A stretch of DNA of 20,781 bases from Limnoglobus sp. (lineage in GTDB: Bacteria; Planctomycetota; Planctomycetia; Gemmatales; Gemmataceae), in contig JANXNT010001417.1 of assembly GCA_025353985.1 (NCBI GenBank), forward strand, positions 1-20,781, in the 5' to 3' direction. A model generated the notes under the pieces. That model was not told the origin of the DNA. It did no database searches and saw only the letters and a list, made by a program, of their open reading frames with translations. Below, one piece after another: positions 8,215 to 15,016 of this stretch (the first letter of the stretch is position 1; each line of letters starts with the position of its first letter). A program made the position numbers and the translations under genes.

Positions 8215-8775
8215 ATGTCTTGGGTCCGACGCAAACTGTTAATCCTGGTCGCGGTGGGTATTCCTGCCGCCACCGGTTGTGGCCTTCACCCGATGGCGTT
8301 CCTACTGGTGCCAACACCACCGTGGGTCGCCGAGCGGATGGAGGAAAAGTATCAGCATACGAATGATACGCGAACGCCGATTCTCGGGCCGATCCGCGAT
8401 GGCTACCCGATGCCGTTGTGCGAAGATGCACCCGGCGATAAGGAAGTCTTGCGGGCGTTGCCGCGGATCGCACGCGGCGTGCCGTACGTCTACGAAGAAT
8501 TCCGTGGCGACGTGCAAATCGTCAAGAATCGCCTCGTGGACACGATCGATCCACCGCGCTTCTACCCGCTGGTCGGTATGGCGCAACTGCACCACTGTCA
8601 CTGGGAAAACGTGATCTATTACACCGAAACGGTGCAATCGAGCTACCCGTTCCCCACGTACGTCAAGAAGCGACGCACGCAGGTCATCTACATCGACAAG
8701 GATCACCTTCACCTGTACGTTGGGGCCAACCCGGATATGCAGAAGAAGATCCTGAACGAAATGACCAAGTACTAA
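8215..8775 (+). CDS. Putative lipoprotein, function unknown
   Basis: 186 aa. The N-terminus 'MSWVRRKLLILVAVGIPAAT' followed by Gly-Cys is a lipoprotein signal peptide: basic n-region, hydrophobic core, lipobox ending at Cys22. The mature part is mixed alpha/beta and rich in Tyr, Pro and His, with 'HHCHWENVIYYTE' near the middle and a C-terminal 'IYIDKDHLHLYVG' strand. I recognise no family; several Gemmataceae-type lipoproteins look like this. The frame is open back to 7975, but ATG 8215 has GGAGGGG at 8202-8208 just upstream and alone gives a proper signal peptide. The gene stands alone, followed by two stem-loops. Confidence 0.82.
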   Translation: MSWVRRKLLILVAVGIPAATGCGLHPMAFLLVPTPPWVAERMEEKYQHTNDTRTPILGPIRDGYPMPLCEDAPGDKEVLRALPRIARGVPYVYEEFRGDVQIVKNRLVDTIDPPRFYPLVGMAQLHHCHWENVIYYTETVQSSYPFPTYVKKRRTQVIYIDKDHLHLYVGANPDMQKKILNEMTKY

Positions 8776-8813
8776 GCCAAAGCCCCCTCGTCGTCGAAGG
8801 GGCGACCTACGCG

Positions 8814-8850
8814 ACCCGGCCTCCCAAAGAGCGCCGGGTTCGTCTGTTTT
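8814..8850 (+). terminator. Rho-independent terminator of the lipoprotein gene
   Basis: A perfect 7-bp stem ACCCGGC/GCCGGGT (8814-8820 with 8833-8839) with a 12-nt loop, followed by a U-rich stretch ending in TTTT at 8847-8850. A second stem, GCCCC/GGGGC at 8782-8803, precedes it. It is 39 bp past the stop of the lipoprotein gene. Confidence 0.7.
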
Positions 8851-9433
8851 GGCCTCTCATGATCGACGTAAGTCACTTTTCTCGGCGCTCAAAAATCGTG
8901 TTTTCTGGTGTTTTTTCGTCTCAAAACGCCACTTTTTGATCGGCTTTCGCTGATTTGTTTCGAGGTTTTTTCACGTAACTCGAACGAGAATCGTGGTTTG
9001 CGTCGAGGATTACGCGGCTGGTACTCGCCGCAAGTACCGACCGTTTCGCGTCACTATGCGACCTAAAATCGACCGGACGCGCCTTTTCTATGTCATTACT
9101 CGCACTTTCTGTGTCATTTTGAGAGACTTCTGAGTACGTTCGTGACACTATGCAAAAGTTGACTTACGTCATTTCATCAATAACTTTTTGACTTTTGAGA
9201 ATCGTGTGGGCGCTTCCTTTTGCGAACGAAAACTTCGCGCGAATCGACGGGCGGTTTGGGTCGTTTGGAAATGGCAACCGCATCGGATGCCGAAAACTCC
9301 ACGCGAATTTTTCCGATTTCCAACGAGAAAGCGCCCGGTTTATCTCCTATATCAATTGCACGCGGTGTTACGTGCTTTTGGCCGAATGCGGTTCGCATGT
9401 GACAACGGACGACACCCCCCAAGGAGAGTTTCT
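8851..9433. other. Long non-coding interval with inverted repeats
   Basis: About 580 bp without a convincing gene. 8865-9170 is bounded by an inverted repeat, GACGTAAGTCACTTTT on the left (8865-8880) and its complement with one extra base on the right (9154-9170). Inside is a nested T/A-rich hairpin: GGTGTTTT (8907-8914) with AAAACGCC (8923-8930), flanked by CAAAAA (8890-8895) and TTTTTG (8933-8938). The words TGTCATT and ACTATGC each occur more than once in its right part. 9171-9433 is the probable promoter and leader of the desaturase gene. Short open frames here (for example 8921-9148 and 9177-9422 on the minus strand) lack ribosome-binding sites and known motifs. Confidence 0.5.
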
Positions 9434-10393
9434 ATTCAACCTTTGCTACCCCGGCCCACTCTCCCGGCTGCCCCGCAGAAAAAATCGGTCGTTCAACTAC
9501 TGAAAAAAGTCTCTGAATGGGTGAACTTGTTCCCGTTCATCGCGATTCACCTCGCGGTTGCAGGCATTTTCTTCGTCGATGCGACCTGGACCGCACTGAT
9601 CCTGTGCGCCGTCGCGTACTCGTTCCGCGTCTGGGCACTGACTGCGGGCTTCCACCGTTACTTTGCACACCGTTCCTACAAAACCAGCCGTTGGTTCCAG
9701 TTCGTCATCGGTTCGATCGGTTGTGCGTCGCTGCAACGCGGGCCGATCTGGTGGGCGGGCGAACACCGGCACCACCACCGCTACTCGGATCACGACGGCG
9801 ACCCGCACTCGCCGATCAAGAACTCGGTGTTTTGGTCGCACATGGGTTGGGTGATGGCACGCGGCGAAAGCAACACCGACTGGCAAGGCATGCGCGATTG
9901 GGCGATGTACCCCGAACTGAAGTGGCTCGACCGCTTTCACTGGATTCCGGGTGCCTTGTGGGGCGTTGCCACGTACGCCATCGGCGGCTGGCCCGGTGTG
10001 TTCTGGGGCTTCTTCCTCAGCACCGTACTCGTTTATCACGTGACATTCTGCGTGAACTCCGTCTGTCACCTGTTCGGTTATCGCCGTTATCAAACGACCG
10101 ATATGAGCCGCAACAACTGGATCGTCGCGATCCTGACCTTCGGCGAAGGCTGGCACAACAACCACCACCACTACCAAAGCAGTGCCCGTCAGGGCTTCGC
10201 TTGGTACGAGATCGACATCTCGTATATCAGCCTGCGAGTGTTGTCGTGGTTCGGTATCGTCTGGGACGTCCGCGAACCGACGGACCGTGCGAAAAACACG
10301 AAGTTGATTTCGGAAACCAACCCCGATACGACGTTCATCGAAATGCAGGCCGAACGCGATTCGTCGCGAAAAGAAGCCGCCACCGCGAGCTAG
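9434..10393 (+). CDS. Acyl-CoA/acyl-lipid delta-9-type fatty acid desaturase, probable ATT start
   Basis: 319-aa integral membrane di-iron desaturase that introduces a double bond into a fatty acyl chain. Counted from the ATT codon, all three His boxes are present: 'HRYFAH' (74-79), 'HRHHH' (111-115) and 'HNNHHH' (241-246). Two pairs of hydrophobic segments lie near 35-67 and 176-205, and the motifs 'GPIWWAGEHRHHH' and 'TFGEGWHNNHHH' are diagnostic of the stearoyl-CoA-desaturase-like family. The start is unusual. The frame is open from 9188, but the only good Shine-Dalgarno (AAGGAGAG, 9421-9428) lies just before an ATT at 9434, while ATG 9386 has no ribosome-binding site and would put the Shine-Dalgarno inside the gene. 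The N-terminus 'IQPLLPRPTLPAAPQKKS' leads directly into the first membrane segment. A strong terminator follows, so it is monocistronic. Confidence 0.92.
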   Translation: MQPLLPRPTLPAAPQKKSVVQLLKKVSEWVNLFPFIAIHLAVAGIFFVDATWTALILCAVAYSFRVWALTAGFHRYFAHRSYKTSRWFQFVIGSIGCASLQRGPIWWAGEHRHHHRYSDHDGDPHSPIKNSVFWSHMGWVMARGESNTDWQGMRDWAMYPELKWLDRFHWIPGALWGVATYAIGGWPGVFWGFFLSTVLVYHVTFCVNSVCHLFGYRRYQTTDMSRNNWIVAILTFGEGWHNNHHHYQSSARQGFAWYEIDISYISLRVLSWFGIVWDVREPTDRAKNTKLISETNPDTTFIEMQAERDSSRKEAATAS

Positions 10394-10410
10394 TTTCCAC
10401 ATTTCGCACA

Positions 10411-10439
10411 CGGCACGGCGACCGCCGTGCCGTTTTTTT
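10411..10439 (+). terminator. Strong rho-independent terminator of the desaturase gene
   Basis: A perfect 9-bp GC-rich stem, CGGCACGGC (10411-10419) with GCCGTGCCG (10424-10432), loop GACC, followed immediately by seven T residues (10433-10439). It starts 18 bp past the desaturase stop. Confidence 0.93.
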
Positions 10440-10531
10440 ACGTCCAGTTCAAAACGTGTAGTAGACACATTCCATGTGCCGTTAAAACAGTTTGCTCACA
10501 ATTTGATTTTCTCTTCGTTTCGCCGCAATTT

Positions 10532-10651
10532 TTAGCCCGACGCGCTAGCGAGGGAGTCGTGGCGAGACGCGACGCGAAACCGACATTCCGGGCATACGAA
10601 GCGACCCGCAATCGCGGAAGGTGAACGTCCCTCGCTAGCGCTTCGGGCTAA
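10532..10651. repeat. 120-bp palindromic repeat element with 24-bp terminal inverted repeats (MITE/REP-like)
   Basis: The left end (10532-10555) begins TTAGCCCGACGCGCTAGCGA and the right end (10628-10651) is its reverse complement at 23 of 24 positions, the single difference being C/A in the CGA(C/A)GCG part. About 72 bp of unique sequence separates the ends. It encodes nothing; the open frame 10427-10624 running through it is fortuitous. From memory, the same core (AGCCCGAAGCGCTAGCGAG) is dispersed in many planctomycete genomes, where it yields spurious 'SLARRASEG' peptides. No target-site duplication is obvious. Confidence 0.75.
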
Positions 10652-10879
10652 CAAGATCGTGCCGGCGAGCGGCGCGTTCGCAATTGCTGCAATCGTTGCG
10701 ATGCGGGGGAATCGCCACGCTGGACCGACATTTCGCCGATTCCGTCGTCGGTCTTACATTTCGGCTTTGACACGAGGGGGGTGTTCGTGTGTAGAATTCG
10801 AGTACATCACGCTTTACTATCTCCTTTTCGATCCGCGATGTGTCGTTCCTGCGTCCCTTCCTTCACAGAGGGCCTGAAC

Positions 10880-11200
10880 ATGCGACCGCGACTCACACAA
10901 CCGGCGACCCCGCTCAGCCGCCATGCGGAAAGCCGTATGGGCCACCGTGGCATTCCGTCCGAAGCCGTGGAAATGGTCATGAATTACGGGCGGATCGTCT
11001 ACACCCGTGGGGCAATCATCTACGCGATTGGCCGCAACGAAGTCGCCGAAGCGTTGGCGAAAGATCATATTCATCTGGAAGAATTCGAAGGAGTGCAAGT
11101 CGTGTGCGCGACCGACGACGATCGCATTCTCACCGTGTACCGCAACCACGACTTCCGCAAACTGCGCCCGAAACAGGGTCGCCGGTTCACGCCGCAATAG
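10880..11200 (+). CDS. DUF4258 domain protein
   Basis: 106 aa. The segment 'SRHAESRMGHRGIPSEAVEMVMNYGR' followed by beta strands ('VYTRGAIIYAIGRNEV', 'VQVVCATDDDRILTVYRN') matches the small alpha+beta DUF4258 fold, where an N-terminal 'HA..RM..RGI....V' helix-turn is diagnostic. The family has been compared with RelE/BrnT-like RNase toxins, but no activity is known to me and no partner antitoxin gene is next to it. ATG 10880 is chosen because GAGGG (10868-10872) lies 7 nt upstream. The cytochrome-like gene starts 40 bp downstream on the same strand, so co-transcription is possible. Confidence 0.8.
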   Translation: MRPRLTQPATPLSRHAESRMGHRGIPSEAVEMVMNYGRIVYTRGAIIYAIGRNEVAEALAKDHIHLEEFEGVQVVCATDDDRILTVYRNHDFRKLRPKQGRRFTPQ

Positions 11201-11240
11201 CTGTCGTTTACCGATCTTGACCGCGTTCGGCACAGAAGAT

Positions 11241-12191
11241 ATGCCGCACGCCATGAATGCAAGATACTTGTTTTCGCTCGCGTGGCTGTTCGCATTGTCG
11301 TCGCTCGGCGTGGCCCAGATGCCTGCGGTTCACCGTGCGATTTTGCTCGATGACTTCAGCATCGTCGAAGGCCATACGCTGCATGTTGGTACGATTTTTC
11401 GCGTGACCGATGGCGATCGAACGCGAACGCTGTCGCAGAATCACGTGCTGTTCGAGGCAGCGAATGTGGACGAAGTGTATCAATTCGTGCTCGGGAAAAT
11501 GGATGTGACGACTGTGGCAGGGGCCGCACAGATGGCGGCATGGTGCGATAAAAACGCGATGTACGACCGGGCCATCGGCCACGCCCGCAGCGTACTGGCT
11601 TCGCACCCGAACGATGCCACGGTATTAGAGTCGATTCGGAAACTCGAAGCGAAAGCGGCACGAGTTGTGGTGAAGAAGCCCGCCGTTCGAGCGAAAGAAA
11701 CCGGGGCGACATTGCCCGTCAACGAAGATCTCTCGACCGAAGCGATACTCAGTTTCGGAACGAAAGTGCAACCGTTACTGATGAATCTGTGCGCGAGTTG
11801 CCACGCGCAAAAGACCGACGAAAGTGCATTCAAACTAGTACGAGTGCGCGAAGGTTACAGCGATGCGGAGGCCACCGCGACGAACCGCAAAGTCGTGGCG
11901 AATCAAATTTCGCGGGCGAATCCCGCAGGCAGCCCGCTCCTCGAAATGTTGGTAACAGCACACGGCGGGCAGAAATTCGCCGCCGTAGCGAATCGCAACC
12001 ACCCCGCCTACCGCAACCTCGAAGCCTGGGTATTGAGCGCAGTGCCAACCGTAGCCGCCCCACGAGCAACTCTCGCCGTAAAAGCCGAAGTGCCCCCAGT
12101 CGCAGCGCCCGTGCTCCCAGTCGCAAAACCCGCGAACAAATCCGCCGATCCATACGACGCCACCGCATTCAACGCACTGCCGAAGAAGTGA
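11241..12191 (+). CDS. Exported planctomycete-type c-type cytochrome-like protein
   Basis: 316 aa. A signal peptide (residues 1-26, ending near GVAQ) indicates export. Residues 95-125 ('MAAWCDKNAMYDRAIGHARSVL') look like a single TPR-type helical pair. At 184-188 is CASCH, a single haem c attachment motif, set in 'VQPLLMNLCASCHAQKTDESAFKL', the arrangement typical of planctomycete cytochrome-like domains (PSCyt1 style). 'SPLLEMLVTAHGG' and 'HPAYRNLEAWVLS' follow as usual. The last 50 residues are Pro/Ala/Lys-rich and probably disordered. ATG 11241 is used; ATG 11253 would give a shorter n-region, and neither has a strong ribosome-binding site. A role in periplasmic electron transfer is inferred. 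The stop is only 4 bp from the stop of the convergent epimerase gene. Confidence 0.82.
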   Translation: MPHAMNARYLFSLAWLFALSSLGVAQMPAVHRAILLDDFSIVEGHTLHVGTIFRVTDGDRTRTLSQNHVLFEAANVDEVYQFVLGKMDVTTVAGAAQMAAWCDKNAMYDRAIGHARSVLASHPNDATVLESIRKLEAKAARVVVKKPAVRAKETGATLPVNEDLSTEAILSFGTKVQPLLMNLCASCHAQKTDESAFKLVRVREGYSDAEATATNRKVVANQISRANPAGSPLLEMLVTAHGGQKFAAVANRNHPAYRNLEAWVLSAVPTVAAPRATLAVKAEVPPVAAPVLPVAKPANKSADPYDATAFNALPKK

Positions 12192-12195
12192 TTCC

Positions 12196-13143
12196 CTACA
12201 GTTTCCCGGTCTTTTGCATCTTCTCCTGGAAGTACGCCATTGTGCGGCGGAGGCCTTCTTCGCGGCCGACTTTTGGCTCCCAGCCGAGAACCTCGATCGC
12301 GCGCGCGATGTCTGGCTTGCGCATCTTCGGGTCGTCCAGTGGTAGGGGCTTCGAGATGTACACGCTTTTCGAGTGCGCCAGTTTGTGAATCTCTTCCGCG
12401 AACTCCTTGATCGTCACTTCTGCCGGGTTGCCCAAGTTCACGGGTTCGTGAAAATCCTTGAACAGAAGCCGATAAATGCCTTCGACGAGGTCGGTCACGT
12501 AACAGAAGCTGCGCGTCTGCGAGCCGTCGCCGTAGATTGTCATCGGGTCGCCACGCAGTGCTTGATAGATGAAGTTCGGCACGACGCGACCGTCGTTGAG
12601 CTGCATCCGTTCGCCGTACGTGTTGAAAATGCGAATGATGTGCGCGTCGAGTTTGTGCTGCCGATAATACGCGAGTGTCAGGGCCTCGGCATAGCGTTTC
12701 GCTTCGTCGTAAACGCCGCGCATACCGATCGGGTTCACGTTCCCCCAATAGGCTTCGGTCTGCGGGTGAACGAGCGGGTCGCCGTAGACTTCGCTGGTAC
12801 TCGCGAGTAGGTAGCGGGCCTTGTGCTTCTTGGCGATCCCGAGCGAAACGTGCGTGCCGAGCGCGCCGACTTTCATCGTCTGGATCGGGAATTCGAGGTA
12901 ATCGACCGGGCTGGCCGGGCTGGCAAAGTGCAGCACGTTGTCGATCAGTTCGTGGAACTCGATCGGCTCGCTGATGTCGTGAACCAACACGCGGAATTTT
13001 GGGTGCGACATCAGGTGTTCGACGTTGTCGCGGTTACCCGTGATGAAGTTGTCGAGCGCGATGACATCGTGCCCTTCTGCCAAGAACCGCTCGCACAAGT
13101 GCGAGCCGATAAAACCTGCTCCGCCAGTAATTAATGTTCGCAA
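12196..13143 (-). CDS. UDP-glucuronate decarboxylase-like NAD-dependent epimerase/dehydratase (TTG start)
   Basis: 315-aa extended short-chain dehydrogenase. The NAD-binding 'GGAGFIG' is at residues 7-13, the Ser/Thr region 'STSEVYGDP' near 115-123, and catalytic Tyr145/Lys149 in 'GVYDEAK'. The spacing and 'LHFASPASPVDYLEFP', 'NPIGMRGVYDEAKRYAE', 'NTYGERM' and 'GSQTRSFCYVTDLVEG' closely match UDP-glucuronic acid decarboxylases, which make UDP-xylose for surface glycans. The frame is open up to 13257, but the family begins a few residues before the glycine motif: TTG 13143 gives M-R-T-L-I-T-G-G and has GGGAGAG 6 nt upstream. The longer alternative would read into the terminator of the upstream gene. 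Total length equals that of the family. Confidence 0.9.
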   Translation of the reverse strand: MRTLITGGAGFIGSHLCERFLAEGHDVIALDNFITGNRDNVEHLMSHPKFRVLVHDISEPIEFHELIDNVLHFASPASPVDYLEFPIQTMKVGALGTHVSLGIAKKHKARYLLASTSEVYGDPLVHPQTEAYWGNVNPIGMRGVYDEAKRYAEALTLAYYRQHKLDAHIIRIFNTYGERMQLNDGRVVPNFIYQALRGDPMTIYGDGSQTRSFCYVTDLVEGIYRLLFKDFHEPVNLGNPAEVTIKEFAEEIHKLAHSKSVYISKPLPLDDPKMRKPDIARAIEVLGWEPKVGREEGLRRTMAYFQEKMQKTGKL

Positions 13144-13188
13144 GAGAATCTCTCCCAATGAATGATCGCACCGTTCAGTCGGGATACG

Positions 13189-13232
13189 AAAAAACGACCG
13201 CAAAGGGAACGCTTCCTGCCCCTTTGCGATCG
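13189..13232 (-). terminator. Rho-independent terminator of the zinc-ribbon operon
   Basis: Read on the minus strand: a 13-bp stem with one G-U wobble (13220-13232 with 13195-13207; core GCAAAGGG/CCCTTTGC), a 12-nt loop, then six T residues (13194-13189). It ends transcription of the two genes at 13279-14128 just before the epimerase gene on the same strand. Confidence 0.88.
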
Positions 13233-13278
13233 TCCCAGCCGCGGTCATCCCACCCACGCCCGCGTTGGTTCCTCGGCT

Positions 13279-13629
13279 TTACGCCGCCATCGTTCGCTCT
13301 TGCACCCACTGCAACGGCTTCGTGTCGCCATCGAAACGCGCATCGAGCGGGTGCCAAAGTGCCTGTTTCAATTTCGCACGCATCTCCATCACGGCGAGTT
13401 TTTCGGGCGTACCGGGTGCCGCCGTCGTTGGGATCGGCGGCGACGGCGCGTTGCCGTTGAAGTTACCGACGCCCCGCCGCGCAAACTTGCTCGTGCTCGG
13501 GTACATTTCCTTCACACCGGGTGCGTAATAGCACGTCCAGCAGAGGCCGCGCGGGCGGTTCACTTTCGCACGGCCACAGTTCTTGCACGAAACACTCGTC
13601 GATTGCATCGGTTCGCAGATCATCACCAT
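13279..13629 (-). CDS. Small zinc-ribbon protein, function unknown
   Basis: 116 aa. The N-terminal third carries 'CKNCGRAKVNRPRGLCWTC', two CxxC knuckles 13 residues apart, a treble-clef or zinc-ribbon metal site suited to nucleic acid or protein binding. A Pro/Thr/Ala-rich linker follows, then a basic, amphipathic C-terminal helix ('KLAVMEMRAKLKQALW') and 'GDTKPLQWVQERTMAA'. The frame extends to 13677, but ATG 13629 has GGAGG 7 nt upstream. It is 52 bp downstream of the Cys/Trp-rich gene and followed by a strong terminator, so the pair forms one operon. The family was not recognised; a role in a phage-derived or DNA-processing cassette is possible but only suggested by the nearby terminase. 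Confidence 0.72.
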   Translation of the reverse strand: MVMICEPMQSTSVSCKNCGRAKVNRPRGLCWTCYYAPGVKEMYPSTSKFARRGVGNFNGNAPSPPIPTTAAPGTPEKLAVMEMRAKLKQALWHPLDARFDGDTKPLQWVQERTMAA

Positions 13630-13681
13630 GGCTCGACCTCCGATATATGTGTGGGAAAACAGTTCGTGAAATCGCATGTGT

Positions 13682-14128
13682 TTACGCGGCGGCGACGTGT
13701 CGCCGTGGCAGGTCGACTTCGAAATCCTCGTCGTCGGTTTCGGGAACGCGCTCGGCCAGCGCGTGTTCGACTTCGCTCAGAAGATCGCGTCGCATGGCAT
13801 CGCGGGGCGTGTCGTCGAACCAGTTGAGGAACCAGCGGCAAGCGGCCGGTTCGCCGAGGCGATTGTCGGCTTCGAAGCAGCACTTCGCGAAGAACTCTTC
13901 GACTTCGCCAACGCTTTCGAGGCCATCGCCGTGCCAGCCGCAGAAGCCGAGCGCACATGCGCCCTCGACGGGCCAATCTTGCACGCATAATAGCGGTGGT
14001 GGTGTCGTCGTGGAGCCTTGCGTCAGACGGTGATCGTCGCCGCGAAGCGCATCGCGAAGGGCACAGAGTCCGGTGGTCGAAAGCACCGGGGCAAATCCAT
14101 CTCGCCAAACCATTCTCCAGCTTTCCAT
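13682..14128 (-). CDS. Cys/Trp-rich hypothetical protein
   Basis: 148 aa, acidic, family not recognised. It is unusually rich in Trp and Cys for its size ('MESWRMVWRDG', 'LCVQDWPVEGACALGFCGWHGDG', 'EEFFAKCCFEADN', 'ACRWFLNWFDDTP'). The Cys/His pattern (C..W....C....C.WHGDG, then CC) could bind a metal. The C-terminus is a charged helix ending in 'DDEDFEVDLPRRH'. The frame is open to 14236, but ATG 14128 has GGAG 6 nt upstream and the extension would cross AT-rich non-coding sequence. It is co-directional with the zinc-ribbon gene 52 bp downstream. Confidence 0.68.
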   Translation of the reverse strand: MESWRMVWRDGFAPVLSTTGLCALRDALRGDDHRLTQGSTTTPPPLLCVQDWPVEGACALGFCGWHGDGLESVGEVEEFFAKCCFEADNRLGEPAACRWFLNWFDDTPRDAMRRDLLSEVEHALAERVPETDDEDFEVDLPRRHVAAA

Positions 14129-14406
14129 GTTGGTCTCCGTTGGTGGGTTTCTCTTCAACTCCTCATTACGCCTGTCTGAAGAAAGTATACGTACGTTCAC
14201 CATATAGTGCAACACAAAATGGACGGAATTGGACATTTTTTGGCAGAAATCCGAGGTTTTGGGTGACGGAAAAGTGGCTAACTAGACATTACTAGACAGA
14301 CGAGCGTGAGGCAGTTGTATGTCCCTAGACAGGGCGGACGATTACGGAAGCGAAGTGGATGACGGCGAGCGATCTGGCAGGAATGGCTGGGGAAGGAAGG
14401 TCAACT
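14129..14406. other. AT-richer intergenic region with CTAGACA direct repeats
   Basis: About 280 bp between the Cys/Trp-rich gene and the end of the Panacea operon. It contains three copies of CTAGACA: two in tandem with a 10-bp period (14282-14288 and 14292-14298) and one at 14325-14331. Further left, AAAATG and CATTTT form an inverted repeat around an ATTGGA-rich segment near 14217-14240. The base composition changes here from GC-rich to AT-richer, so it may be one edge of an acquired segment. No gene is seen. Confidence 0.4.
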
Positions 14407-15006
14407 TTAGTTCGGAGTGGATTTTGTTTTCACTGTCAGCAACGGATTGACCGTCTTATCGAGGGCCGTTGGCCTTGAAGTGTTTCTAATCATGCAGTTG
14501 GAAAGTAGGGTTATTATCAACCCGCAAATTCCAGCGACACCGCCACAGTAGGCCATCGGCTGTTTGACTTCATTGGGGATACCGACGGGCGACCCAGCCA
14601 AGCTGACCGCGATGACACCGAGCGAAGTGATGACCAACGCCGTAATGGTCAGCCATCCCGCCAGTTTCGCGGATGTTCGCAGTTCCGCGCACAACATTCC
14701 TAACCCGAGAATTTTTTCATTCCGCCCAGCCAGTTCTAATTGCAGTTCGTCCATTTCCTGTTTTAACAACACGCAAACCGACTTGTGGTCGGATTTCTGT
14801 TGCTCGCATTCCTGCTTGTGGTGCCGAACTTGTTCCCGAAGCGTGTCGAGGTGGGCTTGGTTTGAAGCCCACTCTCGCTCGGTGGGTTTTAGTGTCTTAG
14901 GTCGCGAAACCGTTACTTCATTGGCCGTCGTTGAGTCGGCGGTTTTTTACGGATTATTTGGCAACTGAATCGCAGCCAAATCGGTCGAACTGAGTGGCTG
15001 CTTCAT
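14407..15006 (-). pseudogene. Putative membrane toxin partner of the Panacea antitoxin, interrupted by in-frame TAA at codon 20
   Basis: A 200-codon frame starts at ATG 15006, 10 nt after the Panacea stop, with AGGG in between. It reads 'MKQPLSSTDLAAIQLPNNP', then TAA at 14949-14947, and continues open in the same frame to the stop at 14407. The continuation is protein-like: a polar segment, a coiled coil from about residue 45 to 100 ('HLDTLREQVRHHKQECEQQ', 'LLKQEMDELQLELAGRNEK'), then two transmembrane helices near 115-138 and 151-173 and a short basic tail. No ATG, GTG or TTG with a ribosome-binding site lies between the stop and GTG 14772, which itself has none. Position and coupling match a Panacea toxin gene; coiled coil plus 2-TM is reminiscent of membrane-perturbing effectors (SLATT-like), but I cannot assign a family. 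Either a dead toxin, a read-through gene or a sequencing error. Confidence 0.6.
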
Positions 15007-15016
15007 CTCGTGCCCT

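Larger units (their letters stand above)
10394..10879. other. Intergenic interval holding terminator, repeat element and upstream region of the DUF4258 gene
   Basis: About 490 bp without a gene. It contains the desaturase terminator (10411-10439) and the 120-bp palindromic element (10532-10651). The remaining 230 bp before ATG 10880 must hold the promoter for the DUF4258 gene, but no convincing -35/-10 pair was identified. Confidence 0.6.

Noticed and set aside
8921..9148. 75-aa minus-strand open frame in the non-coding interval
   Set aside because: No ribosome-binding site, no motif, and it overlaps one arm of the T/A-rich hairpin inside the inverted-repeat segment.
9177..9422. 81-aa minus-strand open frame upstream of the desaturase
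   Set aside because: The composition is somewhat protein-like, but there is no good start or ribosome-binding site and it covers the desaturase promoter region. Homologue search could reopen it.
9497..10468. 323-aa minus-strand open frame opposite the desaturase
   Set aside because: Shadow of the desaturase; the plus-strand frame has all three His boxes.
10427..10624. 65-aa open frame through the 120-bp palindromic element
   Set aside because: It reads through a terminator T-run and the inverted repeat; the 'LARRASEG' peptide is a product of the repeat, not a gene.
13162..13827. 221-aa plus-strand open frame opposite the zinc-ribbon operon
   Set aside because: Arg/His-rich shadow translation that crosses the minus-strand terminator and both real genes.
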